Assembly: GCA_017391525.1 (NCBI GenBank)
Contig: JAFOYE010000003.1
Span: forward strand, 1-64,000
DNA from: Paludibacteraceae bacterium
GTDB taxonomy: Bacteria > Bacteroidota > Bacteroidia > Bacteroidales > Paludibacteraceae
Reading direction: 5' to 3'
Length of the DNA stretch: 64,000 nucleotides
Shown here: one piece after another, positions 30,220-39,258 of the stretch
Layout of the letters: the number at the start of each line of letters is the position of its first letter
How positions within the stretch are numbered: position 1 is the first letter of the stretch
The notes under the pieces: generated by a model
Told to the model about the DNA's origin: nothing
Seen by the model: only the letters and a program-made list of their open reading frames with translations
Databases searched by the model: none
Program-made: the position numbers and the translations under genes

Positions 30220-30263
30220 TGCCGATATCACTCCGAAAGGATACCGAAGGAACTCCGAAAGAA
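30220..30263. repeat. Four degenerate tandem 11-bp repeats
   Basis: Units tgccgatatca, ctccgaaagga, taccgaaggaa and ctccgaaagaa share CCGA at the same place in each 11-bp period. They lie between the promoter at 30127-30157 and the terminator at 30272-30301. The rest of the 308-bp gap (30304-30404) shows nothing recognisable. Confidence 0.75.
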
Positions 30264-30271
30264 CTACTCTC

Positions 30272-30301
30272 AAAAAAAACTCCCACCTCAGAGGTGAGAG
30301 T
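30272..30301 (-). terminator. Rho-independent terminator after the small tailed protein gene
   Basis: On the minus strand a 10-bp stem (ACTCTCACCT / AGGTGGGAGT, one G-U pair) with a 3-nt loop is followed by eight T. It lies about 100 bp after the stop at 30405. Confidence 0.9.
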
Positions 30302-30404
30302 TTAACGTTATATCAAAGACATACGAACGTCTTTCCAAATGTACTATAAATCTCTTACAAGACGACGTGTGTTCAAAAGTCAAAAACCTTTCCTTAGTAT
30401 ACGA

Positions 30405-30878
30405 CTAATTATTATTCACACATGTTATTTGTCTCTTCTTGTAGTGTCGATAGGCAGAAATCAAGCCTAGTATTAGTATAAATACTACTACGTCCCAACT
30501 CATCTCTAGTGGAGTCGGTACACCCGGACCTCCTGGACGACCTTTACCTACACTATAATTCTCGTTTTCTTCATTGTTGGGATTTAGGTAATTCAATTTT
30601 TCATCAGCCAGGCCTGGTCTAAGACCACCACCTATGTTAGTTATGTGATGTGTGGTTATCCTACCGGTATATTTACCAACTACTTTATAATCTTCGCTAT
30701 ACTCATCGTTTTGATTTGATGTAGTAGGATTGATTTTATATTCTCGCATGGGTGCAATAGACCGCATAGGTAGTGTATGTGGATTGTGCGAACCTATAGG
30801 ATAGGTCGTGGAGAGTTTCGCAAAAGCAGGGGCAATCAGCAGAATAAATGCCATAATGGTAACGTATATCTTTTTCAT
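30405..30878 (-). CDS. Small exported protein with a C-terminal sorting-like tail
   Basis: A 157-residue protein of unknown function. It has an N-terminal signal peptide (1-20, ending APAFA), a low-complexity polar middle, then a tripartite C-terminus: a Gly/Pro motif GRPGGPGVPTPLE (about 112-124), one hydrophobic helix (VVVFILILGLISAY) and a basic end (RHYKKR). That layout resembles PEP-CTERM, GlyGly-CTERM and other protein-sorting tails, but the motif fits none that I recognise. It starts 9 bp after the 1235-residue T9SS cargo gene and shares its transcript, with a terminator downstream. Confidence 0.7.
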   Translation of the reverse strand: MKKIYVTIMAFILLIAPAFAKLSTTYPIGSHNPHTLPMRSIAPMREYKINPTTSNQNDEYSEDYKVVGKYTGRITTHHITNIGGGLRPGLADEKLNYLNPNNEENENYSVGKGRPGGPGVPTPLEMSWDVVVFILILGLISAYRHYKKRQITCVNNN

Positions 30879-30887
30879 CTTTCTCTT

Positions 30888-33800
30888 TTAGTCCTGTTTT
30901 ACAAATTTATATACATCATCATTAACGCGCACTACGTATACTCCTGTTCCCAAATGTTGGATAGGTAGGGTAGTTTGATTGTCAAATTGCTTATTCATCA
31001 CTTCTTGTCCGTTGACATGATATACTACGGCATGTTGATTTGGCGTACCTGTGGCAATACAGATATAGTTGTTAGTAATCCAAATGCTACCATTAGATAT
31101 ATTCTCGGTATCTGTCGTTACACCATTTTCATCAGGCGCTGTATTAGGAAGATCCGGATTTAGTAATACTTGAAATCGCATATCATTAACCGACTTAGCA
31201 GGAGCCTGGAAGGTATATTCTCCCTCTTCTGCCAAAGCGATAATACTATCTGTTGCTAGATCTTTGATATACAGATCTTCGCCAATCAGCGATGTAAAAC
31301 GCAAGGTGTAGGTCGTATCAGGACCTGCACAGAAGCCAATATACATGCTGTCAATCTGATTAGATGCTGAGATCTCCATACTACCGCATGGCTCGTTGGT
31401 GTAGATGTTCACTTGTCCACTAGCATTCATGTTTAATCCATCATAACCGTTGTCATAGCCTGGAGTACAACGCATGTCTTGCAAGATGTACATACGATCC
31501 GAACCGCTGTTCTTTCCATAGGCTTGTATGCGGATACGACGCATGAGGTGGTCCTCTGTACTCTTGCGTCCTGGCAAAGTCATAGGTTTGTTACCTGGAT
31601 TAGCGGTGTTCCAAACAAGTCGTTCGTAATCCAAATGGAGCTGGCATCCTGCCTCATTAGCCACTACATATACGCCTTGCATTGGAGCAATGGTTGTAGG
31701 GTCGCTGTTCTCATTTATGTTCTCAGCACTCAGCACGGGTATAGCAGTGTATTGGCCTGGTGCTTGAGTTGTAGTCAGTACTCCGTTAGCCTCGTCGAAG
31801 GCACCTTGCCACTCATTCCACGAGCCAGTATTGAATAGGTAGAAGGTCTTGAGCATATCGCCTGTAAAATCGTCTGCGGTAAATTTAGCAATGTTGATAG
31901 GTGCTAAATAACTATTGGTGAAAATGTTATCGCCCCAACCTGCATATTCTAAGGCTATATCTTGACTCTGATTGATTGGCGTAGTAGTCCATGTGTAAGT
32001 AGGATGTCCCTCTTGCGTGATAGTATAACCTACAAAAGGTTGCAATTCTACTGTTCCTGTTGGTTGTTGCCATGAAGGTAATTGCATCCAACCCCATTGA
32101 TCCGACCATTGGTATAGCCATGTCTCGCCCTTCTTCACTTCTACCTTTGTGCCCCTTCCCGGCGCACCTACATATTGCCATAGGCGATCGTTATCGGTGG
32201 CTTCTGCCATCTCGCTTGGCTGGCTCTTGGTGTGATAATCCACAGTCACTATAGGCATATCTTCCTCCTTTACACTTGGATGAATACGTAGATAGCCTGC
32301 ACCTTGTGGCTTGGTGTCTTGATGTATGGTTGAGTAGTTTTGAACGACGACGCTAGAACCATCTTCTTTTTCGCCTATGATGCTATTGCTACCGATAGTA
32401 AGACCTCCTTCGTGAGTGATGGTCAATTGGCTATTATTCTCCAATATGAGTCCTCCTGCCTGCTGAGCTTCGTCTATTTTGGCATTGGAACGAATGACCA
32501 CTGGGTAATCTTCTAGTGTTGGTGTCGCTTTGATATTCCAGTTGTCTGTAGTTGACCATTGTTGGTCAAAATTTCCGTCATTATAAGTTTTGTCATATAC
32601 AATAGCTCCATCTACCACTAAATCATATTTGGCTGGTACTGCTATTGAGTTGTCATCCATTGGTTTACCACGGTTAAGGTTGTTTGATGCATTTGTTGTT
32701 TGATTACCATTGGTAAATTCAGTCAAACGACCGCCATTTTCGTTGAAAGTCAAAGGTTGTACCGCTGGATTGTGATCCGTATCCATGGCATCATAATTAG
32801 GCAAGGAGTATAGATACAACTTATGTCTAGACCCCGAGACTATAAATAGATTACCCGCATAGTCAAATGCCAATCCATCAATAGTTGTGTTAGCATCGCC
32901 AATAGGTATCTCAAACATCCAGTCTTGGTTAAACCCAAACCAATCGCCATGATTGTCATTATAGAATAGTTTAAATACGCACACCTTACCCTTGAATCCT
33001 ACCGCCAACATGGCCTCCTCGCTGTTCAATCCTCCTTTTTCGTATATAGCAACTTGTCCAGTTGGAAAGGTCTCTTCAATCTCCGCGTCTGGCTTATGAG
33101 GAGCAAGCAACTGACGCATAATCCACTTAGGTGTGACTGATAATGCAGAAAAAGTCTCTTCTTCTACAGTACTCATAGCAAATTGGAAGTGCTGGTTCAA
33201 TCCTGTGCCATATTTTGATTTCTCTTCATACCCATCTGGGTGTATATGCGCCAAGAATGCATACTGGTCGATGCCCTCATATCGTTTTTGCGATACCCAA
33301 AAACCGCCACGCGCATTCACCACCATCGTATTATCCGCATCTACCCATGGGTTAATCATATAGGGTTCGCCCTTTTTCGTTCCAGTTTTAGCAACTGTCT
33401 GTGGCTCGGTGCGTGGAGTATAATATTGCTCATATCCATCATATAGGTCATCGCCATCCGATTTGATTAGTTTGTATATTGTTCCCGCACCACAGGTGTT
33501 GGCGTCTTGATCATTCGCCTTTTTTGCATTACTCATTACATATAATTCACCTCCAGGACCAAAGGTCAAAGAGTTGATAGGATGTAGTGGGGATGACCTG
33601 AAATCGCCACTTGGAGGTAGCAACTTCTCTGTTACATTCACCATACTCTCCTCATCCAAACCGGTTGCGTTGGGTTTGATTTGGTAAATGGCAGATGCAG
33701 CATTGCTGGTTGATTGGCATAGATACACATAGCCATTCGCAGGGTTGACCGCGATGCGGTGCATGTAGTAGCGTGAATTTTGGTCAGGTGGAACAGGAAA

Positions 33801-34595
33801 AGGATATTTGCTACCCAAAAGACCTTCGGCAATCATCTTATATGTCCCTGTAACAGGATCTGGCTCATAGACTAAAACACCATCCCTATGCATATCGCTA
33901 GACAATGGATCTCCTATGCCTGCTGGCGCAAGCGTGTTGGCAATATACACACGACCAAAGTATGGCGATTGAGGGTTGTTATCTATAGCTACTCCCTGTG
34001 GCCATTGGAGGTTACAATCTTCCATTAGTCGGCGTGGTTCTTGTACTTGTTTATATAATGAACCACCTGTGGTGTTGCCCTCTGCATTTGTGTAAGATCG
34101 GTAATTATATCCTCCATACTCGCCATTGTCGGTATTTAGCCATGCTGTTGCTTCTGGATATTTACCGATAATCTTATCATTCTTCAATTCAATAGCCCAA
34201 GTCATATTCTTGTAGGCCCTATGTTCAGTAACATCTACAGGAATCTCCGATTTGCTCAAAGAGAATGAGTGTTCGCCTTTATCATTCTTTTGAGTTAGAA
34301 CATTATTTGGAATTTCATAACGTCCAACTTCTGTTCCTGATTCATTGCGATTGTCATCTCCATCTTGGTCGTTGTAGAAAATTAACCATCCCTCTTTTGC
34401 TTCTAGATTTGACTTAAAGTAAAAGGTATAAGTTCCTAGAATCGTTCCCTCTGGTTCTTTGTATTCGTACCTTAATCCATAGGCAAACACACGCAACTGA
34501 TTGTCATCAGCCTTTGCGTTTTGCACAAAACATGTGCCCCATCCACAAAACAGATAGGCGCACAAAAATACCACAATTTGTTCAATTGTTTTCAT
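30888..34595 (-). CDS. T9SS-exported beta-propeller surface protein
   Basis: A 1235-residue exported protein. A signal peptide (1-29) is followed by a beta-rich region to about 160 and an NHL/SMP30-like six-bladed propeller from about 190 to 620 (PQGVAIDNNPQSPYFGRVYIAN, GLAFDYAGNLFIVSG). Next come a repeat module near 690-760 (DNWNIKATPTLEDYPVVIRSNAKI) and further beta domains. The last 75 residues form a T9SS type A sorting tail ending GTGVYVVRVNDDVYKFVKQD. It would be secreted across the outer membrane and anchored or released by the T9SS. Ligand unknown. The leader region upstream is unusually long and structured. Confidence 0.85.
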   Translation of the reverse strand: MKTIEQIVVFLCAYLFCGWGTCFVQNAKADDNQLRVFAYGLRYEYKEPEGTILGTYTFYFKSNLEAKEGWLIFYNDQDGDDNRNESGTEVGRYEIPNNVLTQKNDKGEHSFSLSKSEIPVDVTEHRAYKNMTWAIELKNDKIIGKYPEATAWLNTDNGEYGGYNYRSYTNAEGNTTGGSLYKQVQEPRRLMEDCNLQWPQGVAIDNNPQSPYFGRVYIANTLAPAGIGDPLSSDMHRDGVLVYEPDPVTGTYKMIAEGLLGSKYPFPVPPDQNSRYYMHRIAVNPANGYVYLCQSTSNAASAIYQIKPNATGLDEESMVNVTEKLLPPSGDFRSSPLHPINSLTFGPGGELYVMSNAKKANDQDANTCGAGTIYKLIKSDGDDLYDGYEQYYTPRTEPQTVAKTGTKKGEPYMINPWVDADNTMVVNARGGFWVSQKRYEGIDQYAFLAHIHPDGYEEKSKYGTGLNQHFQFAMSTVEEETFSALSVTPKWIMRQLLAPHKPDAEIEETFPTGQVAIYEKGGLNSEEAMLAVGFKGKVCVFKLFYNDNHGDWFGFNQDWMFEIPIGDANTTIDGLAFDYAGNLFIVSGSRHKLYLYSLPNYDAMDTDHNPAVQPLTFNENGGRLTEFTNGNQTTNASNNLNRGKPMDDNSIAVPAKYDLVVDGAIVYDKTYNDGNFDQQWSTTDNWNIKATPTLEDYPVVIRSNAKIDEAQQAGGLILENNSQLTITHEGGLTIGSNSIIGEKEDGSSVVVQNYSTIHQDTKPQGAGYLRIHPSVKEEDMPIVTVDYHTKSQPSEMAEATDNDRLWQYVGAPGRGTKVEVKKGETWLYQWSDQWGWMQLPSWQQPTGTVELQPFVGYTITQEGHPTYTWTTTPINQSQDIALEYAGWGDNIFTNSYLAPINIAKFTADDFTGDMLKTFYLFNTGSWNEWQGAFDEANGVLTTTQAPGQYTAIPVLSAENINENSDPTTIAPMQGVYVVANEAGCQLHLDYERLVWNTANPGNKPMTLPGRKSTEDHLMRRIRIQAYGKNSGSDRMYILQDMRCTPGYDNGYDGLNMNASGQVNIYTNEPCGSMEISASNQIDSMYIGFCAGPDTTYTLRFTSLIGEDLYIKDLATDSIIALAEEGEYTFQAPAKSVNDMRFQVLLNPDLPNTAPDENGVTTDTENISNGSIWITNNYICIATGTPNQHAVVYHVNGQEVMNKQFDNQTTLPIQHLGTGVYVVRVNDDVYKFVKQD

Positions 34596-34639
34596 GGGTA
34601 TATCTCTTCTTTTTTGTTATATTTTTTAATTTGCAAACG

Positions 34640-34914
34640 TACCGACATACAAAAAGTGGACTTTACTTATCGCCTGTCCTTTGATTAGAGGTTCCGGAAA
34701 GACCCTTCCTATAAGAACAAACAAGTAAAGCCCACGTCGAATATATGTGCCACCAAACAGAGCATTCCATGTCTGGATGCTCTGTGGCGGGATATACATA
34801 TCCCTACGGGCATCTACTGCCTTCTTGTTTCGGATAGGATGAAATTTTCCGGATTTCTAATCACCAAAACAAGCGTCAATAAACGCTTAATTATGTCTGC
34901 AAACGTTTGTTATG
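34640..34914 (-). ncRNA. Structured RNA or leader upstream of a T9SS cargo gene
   Basis: From the promoter at 34920-34950 the minus-strand transcript can form several strong elements. A hairpin joins GCCAC 34749-34753 with GTGGC 34784-34788 and AGAGCAT 34759-34765 with ATGCTCT 34777-34783. A second hairpin, GGGATA/TATCCC, sits near 34790-34803. An 8-bp long-range helix pairs 34856-34863 with 34682-34689. A 13-bp helix pairs 34723-34735 with 34656-34668 and is followed by UUUUU. The last two helices interleave (pseudoknot or switch). It could be a free RNA ending at the U run or a riboswitch-like leader. No family recognised. Confidence 0.55.
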
Positions 34915-34919
34915 CGCCG

Positions 34920-34950
34920 CAAAATTACATTTTTTTTTTGAATAAACCAA
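34920..34950 (-). promoter_or_regulatory. Promoter of the structured RNA / T9SS cargo operon
   Basis: Minus strand: TTG (34950-34948), 20 bp with an A9 tract, TAATTTTG (34927-34920). Start near 34913, more than 300 nt upstream of the cargo ATG at 34595. The remaining stretch 34951-35030 is AT-rich and holds no gene. Confidence 0.82.
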
Positions 34951-35030
34951 ATAAAAGCAAAAGAAAGGTGTTATTGTTAAAAAAAAACGTGTAAATAATA
35001 ATTTTTTTTGCAGAATAGCCCCCTCTATTT

Positions 35031-35648
35031 TCACTTTTTACACCTACTAAGTAACTCTTCACAGAGTTGGGGAATAGGGGTGGTGCCGTCGTTGTTGATG
35101 ACGATATCTCCACGGCTGAGATCCCGATCGGGAGACTGCGCACGCATACGCGCACGTACCTTATTTATATCGCTACAATCACGGGCAATAACACGTTCCA
35201 AACGAAGATCCTCAGGAGCCGTCACTACTACCACCTTATCACACAACTCATCTATTCCCGCTTGATACAAAATAGCACATTCGATGAAAAAAAGACCGCT
35301 ATCGCTGTTCAGAGGTTCAGAGGGTGCAGAAGGTTCAGAGGTCACTCCTGAACTCCTGAACTTACTTACAATATCCGCTTTCACAGCAGGATGGACAATA
35401 GCATTGAGTTTCGCCAAAAGAGTCTTATCCGCAAACACCCGCTGAGCAACATAACCCGTCTGATACACCCCATCCCGATACACCTCCTCACCGAAGAGAG
35501 CAGTCATCTGAGCACGGACATGCGCATCTTCGACGATGATACGTTTCGCCTCACTATCCGTGTCATATACCTCATAGCCCATCAAGCGCAATTGCTTTGC
35601 AATTGTGCTTTTACCACTTCCAATGCCACCTGTTAACCCAATGATCAT
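35031..35648 (-). CDS. coaE: Dephospho-CoA kinase
   Basis: A 205-residue P-loop kinase that phosphorylates dephospho-CoA in the last step of CoA synthesis. It shows Walker A GLTGGIGSGKST (about 4-15), the YDTDSEAKR substrate region, and the lid motif near RDCSDINKVRARMRAQ. The ATG at 35648 begins directly after the MBOAT stop; the frame upstream to 35705 lies inside MBOAT and is not used. An extra Ser/Pro/Glu loop (TSEPSAPSEPLNSDS, about 120-135) is encoded by imperfect 8-9 bp repeats at 35309-35361 and is not part of the usual fold. Last gene of the dxs operon. Confidence 0.9.
   Translation of the reverse strand: MIIGLTGGIGSGKSTIAKQLRLMGYEVYDTDSEAKRIIVEDAHVRAQMTALFGEEVYRDGVYQTGYVAQRVFADKTLLAKLNAIVHPAVKADIVSKFRSSGVTSEPSAPSEPLNSDSGLFFIECAILYQAGIDELCDKVVVVTAPEDLRLERVIARDCSDINKVRARMRAQSPDRDLSRGDIVINNDGTTPIPQLCEELLSRCKK
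35309..35361. repeat. Imperfect 8-9 bp repeats inside coaE
   Basis: The plus strand reads variants of aggttcaga three times, then ctcctgaa twice. Read on the coding strand, this gives two GTTCAGGA copies and three CTCTGAACC-like copies that are partly complementary and could form a hairpin. They encode a low-complexity loop not expected in CoaE. Confidence 0.75.
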
Positions 35649-35649
35649 A

Positions 35650-37470
35650 TTAGAATTGGAAATATATAAATGGTTGCATATCAGCAGTGATGAATTGATA
35701 CACAACTACAATAGTCAATACTGCAATCAAAATCATTGCCCAAACAGGCATGAGCGCAAAATGCACACGGTACCAACGTTTAATACGTGTTGGAAGCCAG
35801 TGGATTAGCATGCCGACGGCAAAAAGAATTACCACATAGCGATACTCCCATAAGAAATTAGGGATGATGCTACTATTCCATGCTCCGCCAATTTGGTTGA
35901 CCATGTTCTTGGCTGTTTCCCATGCCTCTTGATTAGCCGTTGCAGGATCTAAGTTGCTTCCTGAACGGAAAAAGAGTCGGGTAAAAGTAATGAATACGAA
36001 GGTTTGTGCTATGGCCCAAGTCGTTCCTAATGCAGAGGTTATTTTAGTGCATAATGAGGCTGCTTTATTTGAATTCTTAATATTCTTATACCACCAGTAT
36101 AGGTATTGTATTAGTGCTCCAATCCAGATGGCAAGTACCCAGATAAGGAATAGGTTCATGGCAGGCATGTCTTGAGTGACACGTAGATAGTAGACTGCTA
36201 TTAATAATGCAGTTATGAGTGACATTTTGATATGCCAATTCATCCGGTTCCATACCTTGTATACAATCATTCCTGCTCCGTTAAGTGCTCCCCATATGAC
36301 GAAATTCCAACTAGCACCATGCCATAAGCCGCCTATGAGCATTGTTATGAAGGAGTTGAAGTTACCCGCTCGGACTTTATCTTTGACGGGTCTTCCTAGA
36401 ATTTTTCTATTACCTCCCAAAGGTATGTACAAATAACTCTTAAGCCATCTAGAGAGTGACATATGCCATCTTCTCCAGAACTCTTGCGGGTTGCGTGCTT
36501 TGTATGGTGAATCAAAGTTTTGAGGCAGATAAAAGCCCATAAGCATAGCAATACCAATGGCAATGTCAGTATAACCAGAGAAATCTGCATATACTTGCAG
36601 TGAGTATGCAAAGAGTGCAAAGAGATTTTCAAATCCAGTGAAGAGGAGTGGGTTATCAAACACCCGATCAATGAGATTGACAGCTAAATAATCACTAAGT
36701 ACAATCTTTTTGATGAGACCATTGAGTATCCAAAATATGGCCAATCCAACAAGGCGTTTGCTCAATCTGAATGGTCTATATAGTTGAGGGATAAACTCAT
36801 TGGCACGCACGATTGGACCCGCAACTAGTTGAGGGAAGAAACTAACATAAAAACCAAAGTCAAGCAGGTTTTTGACAGGTTTCACATGACCACGGTAAAC
36901 GTCTATAGAATAGGATATAACCTGGAAAATATAGAAAGAAATACCTACAGGTAAGATGATGCTATCTACGATGAAACATCCTTGGTGGCTAAAGCCATTG
37001 CCGATATAGGCAAAAAGATCAAATACTTGGAAATTCGTACCTAAAAAATCATTGATGACATTGGTGAAGAAATATGCATATTTGAAATAGCATAGTAATC
37101 CTAGGTCAATAATGATACTTATAGCGAGCCATATACTAGCTAATGATTTACGTGAACGTTGTTGACAATCGTTAATTCGTTTGGCTATGAGCCAGTCTGA
37201 TAGTGTGATAAACAGCAGGATGAGTAGAAAAATACCACTAGTCTTGTAGTAGAAAAACCAACTTACAACCATCAAAAAAATGTTTCGCATATGTAATCTT
37301 GTGCGCGATGGTTGAGTTAACACATTGTTGCCTTTTTTCCAAGCGCCTGCTTCCATGATAATAGCGAATACGGCGTAAACCATAGCAAAGAATGCCCAAA
37401 AATAAAATTGGGTAAAAAGTAATGGACTTTCGCTATTGAAGGCAAATATATGTTCGAAAAATGATGACAT
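35650..37470 (-). CDS. MBOAT-family membrane O-acyltransferase (AlgI/DltB-like)
   Basis: A 606-residue polytopic membrane protein with about 12-14 helices. The MBOAT core is visible: FPQLVAGPIVRANEFIPQL, YADFSGYTDIAIG, FWRRWHMSLSRWL, and the catalytic His in GGLWHGASWNFVIWG. Members take an acyl group (usually acetyl) from the cytoplasm and pass it across the membrane to acetylate peptidoglycan, alginate or teichoic acid. It is preceded by an SGNH-hydrolase gene 3 bp away, matching the AlgI/AlgJ and PatA/PatB pairing, so the two likely form one acetylation machine. Confidence 0.9.
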   Translation of the reverse strand: MSSFFEHIFAFNSESPLLFTQFYFWAFFAMVYAVFAIIMEAGAWKKGNNVLTQPSRTRLHMRNIFLMVVSWFFYYKTSGIFLLILLFITLSDWLIAKRINDCQQRSRKSLASIWLAISIIIDLGLLCYFKYAYFFTNVINDFLGTNFQVFDLFAYIGNGFSHQGCFIVDSIILPVGISFYIFQVISYSIDVYRGHVKPVKNLLDFGFYVSFFPQLVAGPIVRANEFIPQLYRPFRLSKRLVGLAIFWILNGLIKKIVLSDYLAVNLIDRVFDNPLLFTGFENLFALFAYSLQVYADFSGYTDIAIGIAMLMGFYLPQNFDSPYKARNPQEFWRRWHMSLSRWLKSYLYIPLGGNRKILGRPVKDKVRAGNFNSFITMLIGGLWHGASWNFVIWGALNGAGMIVYKVWNRMNWHIKMSLITALLIAVYYLRVTQDMPAMNLFLIWVLAIWIGALIQYLYWWYKNIKNSNKAASLCTKITSALGTTWAIAQTFVFITFTRLFFRSGSNLDPATANQEAWETAKNMVNQIGGAWNSSIIPNFLWEYRYVVILFAVGMLIHWLPTRIKRWYRVHFALMPVWAMILIAVLTIVVVYQFITADMQPFIYFQF

Positions 37471-37473
37471 AGT

Positions 37474-39237
37474 TTATTTTGAAATGCTATCGTTAGGAAT
37501 AGGTGTTGTATGGCTATCTATTGCAAGGCTATCTATTATAGTCTCAATTTCAGAGCTATCATTGGGAATAATAGTTGTTGTGATAGTATCGCTAGCTATT
37601 TTTATTGGTACCTCCGTAGGTGTTGTATCGTTGACAATAGGTACGATGGTATCTTTAGGTAAATTCACATCAATGGTGTCTGTTTGAGTAGGGATGATCG
37701 TATCAGTTATCAGTGGGGCAGTATTCGCCGGTTCTAAAATAGTTGTAGGAAGAGTAATGGTTTGTTCATAATTAGGTACCTCAAAATTGATGAAACCGTT
37801 ATCTGGTTTCCAATCCAACCATTCGTATAACATTTTTCCAGCCTTATTTGCTCCTGCACGTGTAAAATGCACATAATCGCTACCAGCTAATCCTTGATTC
37901 TTCCACTGAACCATACTACCTTCTCCACCCATGGCTTTGAATAAACTCCAATATGCAATATGCTCTTGTTCAGCAAGTTTTGCTAATAAGTGATCCATGA
38001 CAGGTACTAGAGGGTAGGTCTCCATTTCTCCATCTACACGTTTAGACATATCACTAGGACCTATAAAGAGGATGGAAGCAAAAGGTGCACAAGCACGAAT
38101 ATGGCGGATTTGTTTTCTAAGAGTTTCCATGTAGCTTTTTAGACCGGATTGTGAGGTTGTACCGGGAATCATGTTTCCTCCATATTGTAATATGATAAGT
38201 CTAGTGTTTGTTTCTTGATAGAAATTAGTTAGCGCAGTTTGTTCAATTTTGGAGAATATGTTACCAGAACTTCCTCGCATAGGAATATTATCCACGATGA
38301 TACCTGTTGGAGTCTCAAGGCTGATACCATATACATTGCCTTGACCCACTAGCTCGATAGTACAATGGGTGGTGTTGTCGGGTACTTGTACTATAGTATA
38401 ATGTGGGGTATTGCTAATAATTGTAGAGTTTTGTGGTTTGGTTACATTGGCTGATATATTGTCTGCAACAATACGTATGCGATTGAAATAATTATATGAC
38501 TTGTATGGACTACTGAATGGAGAAATGTTCATGGTAATATTTTGACTACCACTAACTAGATTGTTGTCCATTACTGCTACTTGTCCCATTACTCCATAAA
38601 GACCACTATTGAGCCGCATGGAACTTGGTCCATACGCAAGATAACGCTTGGGTCCTCCTTGTGTAGATTGGGTGGCTCCGTTGATGGATATAGACTGGCG
38701 TAGGCTAACCGTAGGAATAGTTTGATGTAGTGGAATCAATCCAACACCTCCACCTCCATATTGGCTCTGCCACATTTCACGCAAGATACTAGTGATTCGA
38801 TCTTCTTCTATTTGTGAGTCACCGTAGTGTACTACGCGTACGGTCATTATATGGGCGCTATCTAGGGCTTGATAGAAGGAGGCTAAGAAATTTCGTGAAT
38901 CAACCTTACTTGGATCAATCTCTATTGGCTTTTTTATCTGCTTGGTCGTCGTTGAAGCAGAGTCGGTGGTTGCTAAAGAGTCAGACAATACGATTGTGCT
39001 ATACTCGTATAGTTTATTATCTTCCTCGTCAAAATCATCTAGAAGTGAATACCACGAATCATCTCCAATTGTTTCTTCTTTTGGTGATTTTGCTTCGTTA
39101 TTTAGAATTTCCTCGATGGTAGGCCAACGCAAATTCCAACCAGCAATGTTCCAACCATTTTGGGGAACAAGTAGGCATAAAACAGCCAGTATTGCAATGG
39201 TAGACCAAATGTATATCGTAATCTTGAAAGGACGCAT
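37474..39237 (-). CDS. SGNH-type acyltransferase/esterase paired with MBOAT
   Basis: A 587-residue protein: N-terminal membrane anchor (about 8-25), periplasmic SGNH fold with the GDS motif VVHYGDSQIEEDRI (near 138), block-III-like LQYGGNM, and the catalytic SDYVHFT (Asp-x2-His) near 465. The last 95 residues are low-complexity, rich in Thr, Asp, Ile and Pro. Next to an MBOAT gene, the likely job is transferring acetyl groups to a cell-wall or surface glycan, as AlgJ and PatB do. The target is unknown. Confidence 0.85.
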   Translation of the reverse strand: MRPFKITIYIWSTIAILAVLCLLVPQNGWNIAGWNLRWPTIEEILNNEAKSPKEETIGDDSWYSLLDDFDEEDNKLYEYSTIVLSDSLATTDSASTTTKQIKKPIEIDPSKVDSRNFLASFYQALDSAHIMTVRVVHYGDSQIEEDRITSILREMWQSQYGGGGVGLIPLHQTIPTVSLRQSISINGATQSTQGGPKRYLAYGPSSMRLNSGLYGVMGQVAVMDNNLVSGSQNITMNISPFSSPYKSYNYFNRIRIVADNISANVTKPQNSTIISNTPHYTIVQVPDNTTHCTIELVGQGNVYGISLETPTGIIVDNIPMRGSSGNIFSKIEQTALTNFYQETNTRLIILQYGGNMIPGTTSQSGLKSYMETLRKQIRHIRACAPFASILFIGPSDMSKRVDGEMETYPLVPVMDHLLAKLAEQEHIAYWSLFKAMGGEGSMVQWKNQGLAGSDYVHFTRAGANKAGKMLYEWLDWKPDNGFINFEVPNYEQTITLPTTILEPANTAPLITDTIIPTQTDTIDVNLPKDTIVPIVNDTTPTEVPIKIASDTITTTIIPNDSSEIETIIDSLAIDSHTTPIPNDSISK

Positions 39238-39258
39238 GTTCTATTTTACAATATTATC

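Noticed and set aside
34634..34641. TACGTTTG, a second -7-like box close to the T9SS cargo gene
   Set aside because: No TTG at 19-21 bp upstream. It may be a weak or activated promoter but cannot be supported.
34663..34770. A 35-codon minus-strand frame (MECSVWW...) in the structured leader, like a Trp-rich leader peptide
   Set aside because: It runs through the strong hairpin and both long helices, so its sequence is explained by RNA structure; no other evidence of translation.
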